Positions 43,281 to 53,756 of a stretch of DNA of 64,000 nucleotides are shown here, piece by piece. The number at the start of each line of letters is the position of its first letter. Positions within the stretch are counted from its first letter, which is position 1. The stretch is from contig RPFO01000911.1 of NCBI GenBank assembly GCA_009746045.1, positions 1 to 64,000 on the forward strand. The letters are read 5' to 3'. The position numbers and the translations under genes were made by a program. The notes beneath the pieces are model-generated. The model did not search any database. It was not told where the DNA came from and saw only the letters and a program-made list of their open reading frames with translations. The stretch is from Mesostigma viride (lineage: Eukaryota; Streptophyta; Mesostigmatophyceae; Mesostigmatales; Mesostigmataceae).

Positions 43281-44062
43281 CTAGTCGCATGCATTCCTTG
43301 CTCTCTCCACCAAAGCAGAGGCCAGGACGACCCTTTCCACGACCTTTTCAATTTCCTCCCCCTCAGCATCAGCAACAACGGTCATGGCAAATCGGGCTTG
43401 GCGCTTAACCCCCGATGCCAGAACGGCAGCCATCTCCACACGAGTTTTTGAGACTTCAACAGGTACAGGCAATTCGCCGACCGCAAAAGTAAGCCTTGCG
43501 AGGTGCGGGACCCACCAATCACCTTCCAAAAATCCGCAACCCCATCCAATCATGAAATACAACAACAGGTCTGCGCCCATGGCGCCTGCGATATCCAAGT
43601 CGTCATGCGAAACAATCGCATGCACGTCATCCTCCGAGCACAGCATCCATGTAAAAACGGCGTCCCCGAAACCTTGGCAGTAGGCATACGAGTCAAAGTC
43701 AGGGTGATTCAACATCCATTCCCGCGACCTGACCGCCATTCTTTCCAGACTTCCAGCACTGTCCACCTCAAAACTCAGGACAAGAGGTCCTTCACCAGCA
43801 CTGGACTCGCCATGCACAAACAACAAGCCTCCTTTGATCACCTCTTGCATCTCCCCTGACAACTTGGCGTGTCCATCACAAAAAGGCATGCAATCCGTCC
43901 CGAATGGAAGCTGGCAATCCCGGGCGATACACCCCCCTTTTTTGCAAACAAATCCTTCACCCTCCCTGCCATTCCCGTTCGCACGCTGACATGACGCACG
44001 CACAAGTCATCCCCTCCTGCTCTCGCTTCCTGGCACCACGCAACCGTGCATTTGACCGCCAT
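43281..44062 (-). CDS. Two-finger CX4CX10CX2H protein, paralogue, one-base frame break
   Basis: From the ATG at 44062, finger 1 is C-T-V-A-W-C ... D-L-C-V-R-H (exact CX4CX10CX2H). After about 20 residues the frame must shift at the A6/G6 run near 43932-43943 (one base short). Finger 2 follows, C-I-A-R-D-C ... P-F-C-D-G-H (CX4CX11CX2H). The remaining roughly 200 residues are a folded domain ending at TAG/TGA 43281. The two-finger layout parallels the gene at 32905-33693. If the indel is real, the gene is broken; if it is an undercall, the product is about 260 residues. Function unknown; zinc binding is inferred. Confidence 0.65.
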
Positions 44063-44078
44063 CTGCGACCACCAACAC

Positions 44079-44400
44079 CGTTTGATACACATTTCTCACC
44101 GTCAACGGCCGTTGGCTTGAAACAACAAGAATGATTTATTACTCGCACGAAAATCACACCATTTTCCAGCCTCCAACGGCCGTTGGCGCACGAAAAATGC
44201 ACGAAAAAAATTTTTATTATGCATTTATTGATTACATCCATAGTGCCACGTGGCAAATCACACCCAACTTTCCAGCTGCCAACGGCCGTTGGCGCAAAGA
44301 AAATCAAACCCTAATTTGCAGGTTCCAACGGCCGTTGGCGCAAAGAAAATCACACCCAACACTTCAGTCGCATAATCGATTCGCGTCAGTCACGCACTCG
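44079..44400. repeat. About 320-bp segment duplicated at 44992-45302
   Basis: It starts CACCGTTTGATACACATTTC, contains three or four palindromes, TTTATTATGCATTTATTGAT and GTGCCACGTGGCAAA, and ends in the 3' end of the following gene. The copy at 44992-45302 keeps the same order with about 15-20 percent differences. Each copy separates a pair of minus-strand genes, so gene 3' ends were duplicated with their spacer. Confidence 0.8.
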
Positions 44401-44981
44401 AACTTGTACTCCTGCCCCAGCGCGGACATCACCTCACGAACCGCTTTCTCAAACTCGTCAACACCGTCGGGTCCCCACTCATGCACGTATTCCCTCAACC
44501 AGAACATGCAATCTCCAGCAGACACGAACAGCCGGTCGATGATCAGGTCAGTGTGATGCTTGAAGTACTTGCCGTCCTTCAAGATGACCCATTCGAACCG
44601 TCCCACCTCCCCTAAACCCTTAAACCCTTCTCCCCTATCATATGGCCGCGTCATCGGTATCCAACTTTCATTACCATCAGCATCGATCGACTGAAAACAA
44701 ATTGGGCTGGGTATTGATGGATCATAGGGCCTTATAGCACCACACCTCACAAGCACCTCCTCAAATGGCTCTACGGTCGGGTTTGGGAGTCCCCGACCCT
44801 CGATATTGAAAACAAGAGCCGCGGCCTTCGCGACATCCGGTTTCAAAAGAGACCTTTCACCCTCCTTGGGCTTAAAATCCAGCTTAATGTCTGGCAGAAG
44901 CCTGAGCGCGCTCTTAACCACTCCCAGAAGCCTGTCTTCCAAGTTGATCCACTCGCCCCCCTCCGTCCTGTAGAACGTCAT
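44364..44981 (-). CDS. Unknown 205-residue protein
   Basis: The start at 44981 (M-T-F-Y-R-T-E-G-G) lies directly after TTGCAG, so the ATG could also be the first codon after a splice acceptor. The sequence looks globular (L-L-G-V-V-K-S-A-L-R-L-L-P-D-I ... G-R-F-E-W-V-I-L-K-D-G-K-Y-F) and ends N-R-L-C-D. I recognise no domain. A truncated, diverged relic of its 3' end lies at about 45275-45365, downstream of the MYND gene, as part of the 320-bp duplication. Confidence 0.55.
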   Translation of the reverse strand: MTFYRTEGGEWINLEDRLLGVVKSALRLLPDIKLDFKPKEGERSLLKPDVAKAAALVFNIEGRGLPNPTVEPFEEVLVRCGAIRPYDPSIPSPICFQSIDADGNESWIPMTRPYDRGEGFKGLGEVGRFEWVILKDGKYFKHHTDLIIDRLFVSAGDCMFWLREYVHEWGPDGVDEFEKAVREVMSALGQEYKFECVTDANRLCD

Positions 44982-45365
44982 CTGCAACCCACCGACACCG
45001 TTTGATATACATTTCTCACCGTCAACGGCCGTTGGCTTGAAAAAACAACAAGAATTTTAAGATTTATTACGCGCACAAAGCACACACTAGTTTTCAGTCT
45101 CCAACGGCCGTTGGCGCACGAAAAATGTTTTATTATGCATTTATTAATTACATCCATGGTGCCACGTGGCAAACCACACCCTACTTCCGGGTGCAAAGAA
45201 AATCAAACGCCAATTTGCAAGTTCCAACGGCCGTTGGCGCAAGAAAATCACACCCAAAATTTCTTCAGTCGCAGAATCCATTCCCCTCACGCAGTCGAAC
45301 AGGGGTACTGTTCCCCCAGCGCGGACCTCGCCTCACAAATCGCCCTTGGGTACGATTTAGTCCCC

Positions 45366-46156
45366 TCAAAAAACCTTGAACATTTCACCTTTGAACTTGA
45401 AATGCACTTCACCCCCCATCCGAATTAGAAGTCCGGCCAAATTGACACCAGACCAGCTGTCTGTAACGTCGCCGTGCATAGTGCTGAGAGACTTTCTCGC
45501 CTCACGATACTTGTTACACCACTTCTTGTGTTCCTCCCAGTCCGCACGCTGGCATTCGGCAGCACAATACCGGACGTCTCGACAACCCCCGCACTTGCGG
45601 TGGACACCCTCCATCACAGAGCACGCCTGATTCGAGCAACACTTTGGAAGCGAGCCCAGCATCGGCCCTCCCACCCCCGGGAGAACGATCATCCGTGAAA
45701 ACGTCAATTTCACGGACTCGGAATTCCCGAATGTAAAATGGAAACCTTCAAACCCCCCCCCTCTACTCTCGCCGATACGGTCAATCTCGGCTGCGCCTCA
45801 CTCGCGTCTGGAAATTTCCCCCACTGGTCTTTCTCCCACTGGTCCCACCCAACCTTTCCGACATACGACACCAAAAGTCGAAACTCGACGTCTCGATTGA
45901 GTGGAACCCGATCCGCCGGCGTGGGCTTGTAGAATCCGCCAGCCAAGGCGAAGTACATGTCCAGCAACTGGAGATTAATCTGTCGTCCTACTGAGGCGAA
46001 CGAGTCATACACGACCAAAACCGCAAACTGGCGACCCAGGCGCTTCTCGTGCTGCCGTACCCATCCGTGGATCTCGCGAGCCCGGTTAAGTACGTTTGCT
46101 GCCACGCAGGCAATCGCAGCGCGGGTCGAAGATTCCAGCTCGCCCGTCTCCGCCAT
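45366..46156 (-). CDS. MYND zinc-finger protein, one-base frame break
   Basis: From the ATG at 46156 the N-terminal domain (R-Q-F-A-V-L-V-V-Y-D-S-F ... F-R-L-L-V-S-Y) matches that of the intact paralogue at 51154-51930 (H-L-A-V-L-L-A-F-D-S-F ... F-R-L-L-V-S-F). At the C9 run 45753-45761 the frame is lost; one more base restores it and leads into the MYND finger C-G-G-C-R-D-V-R-Y-C-A-A-E-C-Q-R-A-D-W ... H-K-K-W-C. MYND domains bind zinc and usually mediate protein contacts. About 260 residues if restored. The partner domain is not one I recognise. Confidence 0.75.
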
Positions 46157-46204
46157 CCCTCCCCTGCGCCAATTGGCACGTGCGTAATACGTAAGTAATG
46201 TTTT

Positions 46205-48960
46205 TCAAGTCTAACGGCCGTTGGCTCACAACCCCCCTGTGGGAAGGGTGGATGCCTTACGAACCATTCAACCACATCTTTATGCTCAGCTAGATTTTTG
46301 GAGGCCTTTCTTGGAAGGCACATGGTAATAACCATCACTAAGCTGCATAAAAGACACATCCTGCATTACTGCCACCAAATGAAACGAATGAAATGCACAT
46401 GGTAATGTTTTTCAAGTCTAACGGCCGTTGGCTCACAACCCCCCTGTGGGAAGGGTGGATGCCTTACGAACCATCCAACCACATCTTTATGCTCAGCTAG
46501 ATTTTTGGAGGCCTTTCTTGGAAGGCACATGGTAATAACCATCACTAAGCTGCATGAAAGACACATCCTGCCTTACTGCCACCAAATGAAAAGAATGAAA
46601 TGCACATGATAATGTTTTTCCAATTCCAACGGCCGTTGGCTCACAACCCCCCTGTGGGAAGGGTGGATGCCTTACGAACCAGTCAAGCCCCATCTTTATG
46701 CTCAGCTAGTTTTTTGGAGGCCTTTCTAGGAGAAAAATGGTAAATAGCCACCACTAAGCTGCATAAAAGACACATCCTGCCTTATTGCCACCCAATTAAA
46801 CGAATGAAATGCACATGGTAATGTTTTTCAAGTCCAACGGCCGTTGGCTCACAACCCCCGTGTGGGAAGGGTGGATGCCTTACGAACCATTCAACCACAT
46901 CTTTATGCTCAGCTAGATTTTTGGAGGCCTTTCTTTGAAGGCACATGGTAATAACAATCACTAAGCTGCATGAAAGACACATCCTGCATTATTGCCACCA
47001 AATGAAACGAATGAAATGCACATTTTATTGTATTTCCAATTCCAACGGCCGTTTGCTCACAACCCCCCTGTGGGAAGGGTGGATGCCTTACGAACCATTC
47101 AACCACATCTTTATGCTCAGCTAGATTTTTGGAGGCCTTTCTTGGAAGAAAAATGGTAATAGCCACCACAAAGCTGAATGAAAGATACATCCTGGCTGAT
47201 TGCCAACCCACTCAAAGGAATGAAATGCACATGATAATGTTTTTCAAGTCCAACGGCCGTTGGCTCACAACCCCCCTGGGAAGGGTGGATGCCTTACGAA
47301 CCAGTCAAGCCCATCTTTATGCTCAGCTAGATTTTTGGAGGCCTTTCTTGGAAGAAAAATGGTAATAGCCACCACTAAGCTGAATGAAAGATACATCCTG
47401 GCTGATTGCCAACCCACTCAAAGGAATGAAATGCACATGATAATGTTTTTCAAGTCCAACGGCCGTTGGCTCACAACCCCCCACTGGGAAGGGTGGATGC
47501 CTTACGAACCAGTCAAGCCCATCTTTATGCTCAGCTAGATTTTTGGAGGCCTTTCTTGGAAGAAAAATGGTAATAGCCACCACTAAGCTGAATGAAAGAT
47601 ACATCCTGGCTGATTGCCAACCCACTCAAAGGAATGAAATGCACATGATAATGTTTTTCAAGTCCAACGGCCGTTGGCTCACAACCCCCCTCTGGGAAGG
47701 GTGGATGCCTTACGAACCAGTCAACCACATCTTTATGCTCAGCTAGATTTTTGGAGGCCTTTCTAGGAAGCAATGGTAATAGCCACACTAAGCTGCATGA
47801 AAGACGCATCCTGCCTTATTGCCACCCAATGAAACGAATGAAATGCACATGATAATGTTTTTCAATTCCAACGGCCGTTGGCTCACAACCCCCCACTGGG
47901 AAGGGTGGATGCCTTACGAACCAGTCAAGCCCATCTTTATGCTCAGCTAGATTTTTGGAGGCCTTTCTTGGAAGAAAAATGGTAATAGCCACCACTAAGC
48001 TGAATGAAAGATACATCCTGGCTGATTGCCAACCCACTCAAAGGAATGAAATGCACATGATAATGTTTTTCAAGTCCAACGGCCGTTGGCTCACAACCCC
48101 CCTGGGAAGGGTGGATGCCTTACGAACCAGTCAAGCCCATCTTTATGCTCAGCTAGATTTTTGGAGGCCTTTCTTGGAAGAAAAATGGTAATAGCCACCA
48201 CTAAGCTGAATGAAAGATACATCCTGGCTGATTGCCAACCCACTCAAAGGAATGAAATGCACATGATAATGTTTTTCAAGTCCAACGGCCGTTGGCTCAC
48301 AACCCCCCTCTGGGAAGGGTGGATGCCTTACGAACCAGTCAACCACATCTTTATGCTCAGCTAGTTTTTTGGAGGCCTTTCTTGGAAGCACATGGTAATA
48401 ACCATCACTAAGCTGCATGAAAGACGCATCCTGCCTTATTGCCACCCAATGAAACGAATGAAATGCACATGATAATGTTTTTCCAATTCCAACGGCCGTT
48501 GGCTCACAACCCCCCACTGGGAAGGGTGGATGCCTTACGAACCAGTCAAGCCCATCTTTATGCTCAGCTAGTTTTTTTGGAGGCCTTTCTAGGAGAAAAA
48601 TGGTAAATAGCCACCACTAAGCTGCATGAAAGACACATCCTGGCTGCTTGCCACCCTATCAAACGAATAAAAAGCACATGATAATGTTTTTCCAATTCCA
48701 ACGGCCGTTGGCTCACAACCCCCCTCTGGGAAGGGTGGATGCCTTACGAACCAGTCAAGCCCCATCTTTATGCTCAGCTAGTTTTTTTGGAGGCCTTTCT
48801 AGGAGAAAAATGGTAAATAGCCACCACAAAGCTGCATGAAAGACACATCCTGGCTGCTTGCCACCCTATCAAACGAATAAAAAGCACATGATAATGTTTT
48901 TCCAATTCCAACGGCCGTTGGCTCACAACCCCCTTCGGGTAGAGGCCTTACGGACCAGTC
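46205..48960. repeat. 206-bp tandem array anchored on CCAACGGCCGTTGG
   Basis: About fourteen units spaced 204-210 bp (palindromes near 46212, 46421, 46627, 46837, 47042, 47252, 47458, 47666, 47870, 48077, 48283, 48490, 48700 and 48910). Each unit follows the palindrome with CTCACAACCCCCCTGGGAAG, then GGTGGATGCCTTACGAACCA, a CTTTATGCTCAGCTAG block and GGAGGCCTTTCT. Two sub-types (AACCATTCAACCACATC and AACCAGTCAAGCCCATC) alternate in blocks. The recurrent 60-100 codon frames are repeats, not genes. The array fills the gap upstream of the MYND gene. Confidence 0.95.
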
Positions 48961-49844
48961 AGAAATGGTGTCCACCAAGCTATTCCCCCCACACCCACAG
49001 TTGTCCTTGTCCACATACCTTTCCAGTACAGTTGTCCTCAGCTTCTCAGCAACGGGCGACTCCTCTCCTTCTTGATGCCTTGACAGATATCACATAAACA
49101 AAACACGATCACGAGAGCATCAGGATTGTTAGAGGTTTCCTCCATCAACGACCGTAAGATACACACACCTCAAAAACCAACTTTCTTGTCCTCCCAAATA
49201 ACATATGTTTTTAAATGTAAAATAAATCACATTCATATTCTGTCACTTGATTTAACCACACAATTGTTCAGGTCCAACGCCCGTTGGCATTACGCCTCTT
49301 CCCGGTAAAATACTATTTATTGCTCCAACCCCACAAGAAACTCGTTCCGGACCTGTTCGAAGCGAAGAGCACTGCCAGGGATCGGAGTCGAGCCAGATTT
49401 GTGTGCGGAACATGATGGCTGGCCTACGTGGTGTGGAGCAATAATGTCGACATTTTCAGTGACTGTTCAGCCTAAAAAAATAACAAGCAGATGCGACGGC
49501 CCCTCCATTAAACAAATTATCCACCACTGTTGCGCTACACTAGCAATGTTTGTCAAGGTCCAACGGCCGTTGGCATCAAATAAATCACAACCATTGGTCA
49601 CTCCATTTAACAAAATACCCACAACTTTTTAACCACACTAGAAATGTTTTTTGAGGTCCAACGGCCGTTGGAATCCAAAAAATGCCGAATTCATGTCAAA
49701 TTTATATAAATGTGACAGTTGACAGAATTAGAGATAATTAAATCATGAAATCCAGCTTTAGCCATCAGCCTTACCCATCAGCAAAAATTGGCGAATTTCA
49801 TTCAATATTAGAATTCAAAATTTATTAATGAAATTTATGTTTCA
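48961..49844. other. Intergenic segment with scattered palindromes
   Basis: Palindrome copies at 49274 (CCAACGCCCGTTGG, one change), 49559 and 49656. Otherwise AT-rich, with no coding frame I can support. Confidence 0.5.
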
Positions 49845-50750
49845 TCATTCAACCTCTTCAGAATCCTCATCCAAACACAACATCATGTCCCCTTTCCACT
49901 TGTACATACTACTCTCGGCCAAATACAGCAAGCGTGCCTTCTTCCCCCCAAAAAACTTGAGATAATCCGGTGTGAAGATTGTTCCGCTGAGGACCTGCAT
50001 AGCTAACTCCACCAAAACGCTTGCCATATCCTCCTCCCTACACCTCCTCTCTAATAAGGCCTTCATGTCTGCGTTCTCATCAAATCCCATGATCAGAACT
50101 GCACATGCCATTCCTCCCCCCTCCAGAGGCAGCCCCTCCAAAAGCTTCACCCATTCTGCCTCCCTACGCGCTCTCCTCCCCGGAGGAAAAAAAATGTCCT
50201 CATCCGGGTCATAAGGAGTATCGCAGAACCAGAAAATGCTCCTTAACCCCCATAGTTCATAATTATCGTACAAGTCATCCATTTCCTTTCCCAATTGGCG
50301 TAAGCGAGCTGTCCACCCCCTCCAATTCCTCTCCAACACACGTCTCCTCTCAGCACGCTCGGACCTGAACAACCCTCCCATCGTCCTTGCTCGTGCATGT
50401 CCCTCTGGTGCTGGCTGGCGTCCTAACACCTCCTCAACTTCTTCACAATATACCTTAAAATACATTCCCCTTGTGACGAGTGTGTAGGGGGTGATATCAG
50501 CGCTTGCACACTTTACTTGCCCGCCATACAATTCTCGGAAAAGAGACTCAGTTATCAATGTACGAGGACCATCCCCGAATGCGTCCACGAACCCAGAAAT
50601 TAACTTAAAGCTGAATTGGGGTTCATACCTCCCCGACACCGCTTCCCTAGCCCCTCTACAAACTGCTTCAAAGCGGGCTACGTCGGGCGCCTCCATAAAA
50701 GCTGCGACTTCGGTCCAAATTTCCCACGGCAGTGAGATATCCCCTTCCAT
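49845..50750 (-). CDS. F-box protein
   Basis: 301 residues from the ATG at 50750 (M-E-G-D-I-S-L-P). Residues about 4-38 fit an F-box: I-S-L-P-W-E-I-W-T-E-V-A-A-F-M ... A-R-F-E-A-V-C-R-G-A-R-E-A-V. F-box proteins bring substrates to SCF ubiquitin ligases through SKP1. The rest has no WD40, kelch or leucine-rich repeat that I can see; it is Arg/Glu-rich in the middle and acidic at the end (E-D-S-E-E-V-E). In-frame ATGs extend upstream to 50867 but the extra sequence is not conserved-looking and includes a possible splice acceptor, so I chose the later start. Confidence 0.7.
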   Translation of the reverse strand: MEGDISLPWEIWTEVAAFMEAPDVARFEAVCRGAREAVSGRYEPQFSFKLISGFVDAFGDGPRTLITESLFRELYGGQVKCASADITPYTLVTRGMYFKVYCEEVEEVLGRQPAPEGHARARTMGGLFRSERAERRRVLERNWRGWTARLRQLGKEMDDLYDNYELWGLRSIFWFCDTPYDPDEDIFFPPGRRARREAEWVKLLEGLPLEGGGMACAVLIMGFDENADMKALLERRCREEDMASVLVELAMQVLSGTIFTPDYLKFFGGKKARLLYLAESSMYKWKGDMMLCLDEDSEEVE

Positions 50751-51153
50751 TATCGGCCCCGACGTCAAACTTGTCCCCTCTGCACATAACATACATCGAC
50801 GTCCATCCTTAAAAAAAATGAGGTTTTGTCGGAAAGAAAATATGCAAACGTTAGGCGAGGTTTCCAATCCCTAACGGCCGTTGGGTCACTAATTGTTGTT
50901 TAACCCACTACAGTCGCATGAGAGAAAACGAAAGTCAATTTTATTCCAATTTCAAAGTGAAAGGAGAATTCACTATTACACCATTTTACAACACAAATCA
51001 GGTCAATTTTATTCCAATTTCAAAGTGAAAAGAGAATTCACCATTACACCATTTTACAACACAAATCAGGACTACATACACAAATTTCAAACCCAAAATG
51101 CGTCCAGTTTTCCAGCCTCAAAAGCAAATTATTACTCTACATTTCCAGTTTTT

Positions 51154-51930
51154 CTATGAGGAAGAACCGTAGTAGAAGGTGAAGGAGAAGTCAACCTCAG
51201 AGAAGTCGACCTCGGTTCCATCCAGTATGGTCGTCCTGTTTACCCCCCTTATCACCCCTGCCAGCCCCTCCCTTGCTTGCCTCAGACGTTCGCATCTATC
51301 CTTATGCCTACTCCAGTCAGCACGCTGGCACTCCTCACTGCAATATCTGGCATCCCTACATCCTCTACACCACTTCTGAGGGCCTGTGTCGCACCCACAC
51401 CCCTCCTTGGAGCAATTTCGCATACCACGCATGGGAGCCCCATCCCTCACGATCGGGTCAGAGAGCAAGAAAAAGTTCATGTTGAGGGGTACTTCTGCCC
51501 CTACACACGCATCAGCCCTCACGCGCAGGGAAGACGTAACATTCGGGTAAAATGCGCGCCCGTAGGTGCACCCAAGCTGAGCCCCTTCCTCTTCCCCCAA
51601 CTCTATCTTTGGCCCCTTTGTAATGAACGACACCAAAAGGCGGAACTCCCTCGTTGGGTCTATTGGCGCTCTTAGATCCATCTGTGGTACGAAAAAACCC
51701 TCTTGAATACAGAAGTTCATATCAGCTAGCTGGGCGTACATAACCCTCTCCATTTGGCTGAACGAATCAAACGCCAATAAAACGGCCAAGTGGCGGCCTG
51801 TCTTCTCCTGCGCGACACGAACTTCCTCGAATATGACACGCGACAGAAAGCGAACTTGTTTGTAAACGTTTTGAAGGACGCTTCCGTAGACTTCATTCAC
51901 GATCTCGGACTCATTCGCGATCTCGGCCAT
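51154..51930 (-). CDS. MYND zinc-finger protein, intact paralogue
   Basis: 258 residues from M-A-E-I-A at 51930. The N-terminal domain includes H-L-A-V-L-L-A-F-D-S-F and E-F-R-L-L-V-S-F-I. The MYND finger lies at about residues 170-207: C-S-K-E-G-C-G-C ... W-C-R-G-C-R-D-A-R-Y-C-S-E-E-C-Q-R-A-D-W-S-R-H-K-D-R-C. A short Ser/Tyr tail follows. Its colinearity with 45366-46156 shows that the latter is one gene despite its frame break. Same strand as the F-box gene, 404 bp further on. Confidence 0.85.
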   Translation of the reverse strand: MAEIANESEIVNEVYGSVLQNVYKQVRFLSRVIFEEVRVAQEKTGRHLAVLLAFDSFSQMERVMYAQLADMNFCIQEGFFVPQMDLRAPIDPTREFRLLVSFITKGPKIELGEEEGAQLGCTYGRAFYPNVTSSLRVRADACVGAEVPLNMNFFLLSDPIVRDGAPMRGMRNCSKEGCGCDTGPQKWCRGCRDARYCSEECQRADWSRHKDRCERLRQAREGLAGVIRGVNRTTILDGTEVDFSEVDFSFTFYYGSSS

Positions 51931-52110
51931 CTTTTTCAGGGAAAAAACGAACAAAAAGATTTACATCGCGGCCAAAAAAACGCGTTTTCCCATTAGTGTG
52001 TTTGCCTAATTTATTGTAATCATTCATTTTTAAAACAGTCAGGTCCTTCACAACCTCAGAAAATGATTTCATTAAATTGGCATATACATTTAAAAACATC
52101 TTAGGTCGCA

Positions 52111-52365
52111 CTACTTTTTGCGTTTCAGTTTACGTTTGTTTCCCGGTTGAATAAAGTTGACACCATCCCCTTCATCGTCGGAAATTAAGGCCGGCATTTC
52201 GTCCACTTCAGCTTGTACATCATCTTTTTTCATCACAACCATGGCTGGAATTGAATCCCAAAATTTCTCAATCGCTCTAACAACTTCGGCTGGCAGTTTT
52301 TTGGCCCCCCGTTCAACTGCCTCTCTCTCCTGGTTCGACACCGAAACGTCCTTGTCTTTCTCCAT
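52111..52365 (-). CDS. Small basic-tailed protein, possibly a terminal exon
   Basis: 84 residues from M-E-K-D-K-D-V-S at 52365, with a helix (E-A-V-E-R-G-A-K-K-L-P-A-E-V-V-R-A-I), an acidic patch (S-D-D-E-G-D-G) and a basic end (K-R-K-L-K-R-K-K). The frame is open upstream, with an acceptor-like GTGCAG at about 52380, so this may be the last exon of a longer gene. No family recognised. Confidence 0.4.
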   Translation of the reverse strand: MEKDKDVSVSNQEREAVERGAKKLPAEVVRAIEKFWDSIPAMVVMKKDDVQAEVDEMPALISDDEGDGVNFIQPGNKRKLKRKK

Positions 52366-52945
52366 TGAAAAAAACTGCACGTGAAGCACAACTGGCACAA
52401 CCAATGTAAGTAAACCTAGTAACTTCAGGGGCGGATTAATTCATCAGCCGGAGTACAATTTTATTTTACAACGCCAACGGCCGTTGGCATTACAGCAATG
52501 AAGTTAAGATAAAAACGTCGTAATGCAACGGCTGATAAAACTGGCGTATAATCAATAACGCAAAAAAAATTGGCAAGAACTTTTTTTTGGAGGTCCAACG
52601 GCCGTTGGCATCACGTAAATCACAACAGCAATGATGGAAACTGATTTTGCAAGTCCAACGGCCGTTGGCATCAAGAAAATCAGAAGAGGGAGCGACTGCC
52701 CAAAAAACGCATAATAATAAAACAAGTACCTTGCAGGTGGTTGACAGACGCGAATCTTGTGTGGCGACGTGGAATCTGCAAGGAATGCGCAAAAACGTTG
52801 CAATCAGAATTACAAGGATTACATATTTTCCACATTTAGTTTTTCAGGTCCAACGGCCGTTGGCATGAGATTAATAAGAATACCACTACATGCGTGTGAG
52901 AAAATTGTGCCGGGTGACAGAATTAAATCCAAGTTGCCCAGCAGG
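52366..52945. other. Intergenic segment with four solitary palindromes
   Basis: CCAACGGCCGTTGG occurs at about 52481, 52595, 52653 and 52850, each followed by GCAT(T/C/G), a sub-type also seen at 49559 and 49274. No gene seen. Confidence 0.6.
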
Positions 52946-52948
52946 TGG

Positions 52949-53756
52949 GAGGGAGGGAGGGAGGGAGGGAGGGAGGGAAGGAGGGAAGGAGGGAGGTAGG
53001 GAAGGAGGGAAGGAGGGAAGTAGGGAGGGAGGGAGGGAGGGAGGGAGGGAGGGAGGGAGGGAAGGAGGGAAGGAGGGAAGGAGGGAAGAAGGGAAGGAGG
53101 AAGGAGGGAAGGAGGGAAGGAGGGAAAGGAGTAGGGAAAGGAGGAGGGAAGGAGGGAAGGAGGGAAGGAGGGAAGAAGGGAAGGAGGAAGGAGGGAAGGA
53201 GGGAAGGAGGGAAAGGAGTAGGGAAAGGAGGAGGGAAGGAGGGAAGGAGGGAAGGAGGGAAGGAGGGAAGGAGGGAAGGAGGGAAGGAGGGAAGGAGGGA
53301 AGGAGGGAAGGAGGGAAGGAGGGAAGGAGGGAAGGAGGGAAGGAGGGAAGGAGGGAAGGAGGGAAGGAGGGAAGGAGGGAAGGAGGGAAGGAGGGAAGGA
53401 GGGAAGGAGGGAAGGAGGGAAGGAGGGAAGGAGGGAAGGAGGGAAGAAGGGAAGGAGGAAGGAGGGAAGGAGGGAAGGAGGGAAAGGAGTAGGGAAAGGA
53501 GGAGGGAAGGAGGGAAGGAGGGAAGGAGGGAAGGAGGGAAGGAGGGAAGGAGGGAAGGAGGGAAGGAGGGAAGGAGGGAAGGAGGGAAGGAGGGAAGGAG
53601 GGAAGGAGGGAAGGAGGGAAGGAGGGAAGGAGGGAAGGAGGGAAGGAGGGAAGGAGGGAAGGAGGGAAGGAGGGAAGGAGGGAAGGAGGGAAGGAGGGAA
53701 GGAGGGAAGGAGGGAAGGAGGGAAGGAGGGAAGGAGGGAAGGAGGGAAGGAGGGAA
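52949..53756. repeat. GGGA/GGAAGGAG satellite, first block
   Basis: It starts as (GGGA)n (52949-52975 and 53018-53060) and becomes GGAGGGAA units. A roughly 66-bp variant segment (AAGAAGGGAAGGAGGAAGGA, later GGAAAGGAGTAGGG) recurs three times, giving a higher-order pattern. The G3 runs are spaced for G-quadruplexes on the plus strand. Open frames on both strands are low-complexity artefacts. Confidence 0.95.

Noticed and set aside
46250-49014. Repeated 60-120 codon frames in the 206-bp array, some starting with methionine
   Set aside because: Each copies the array unit in both orientations, and their length tracks array indels.
51911-52111. 66-codon minus frame upstream of the intact MYND gene
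   Set aside because: Overlaps the start of the MYND gene, has no domain and ends by chance; not supported.
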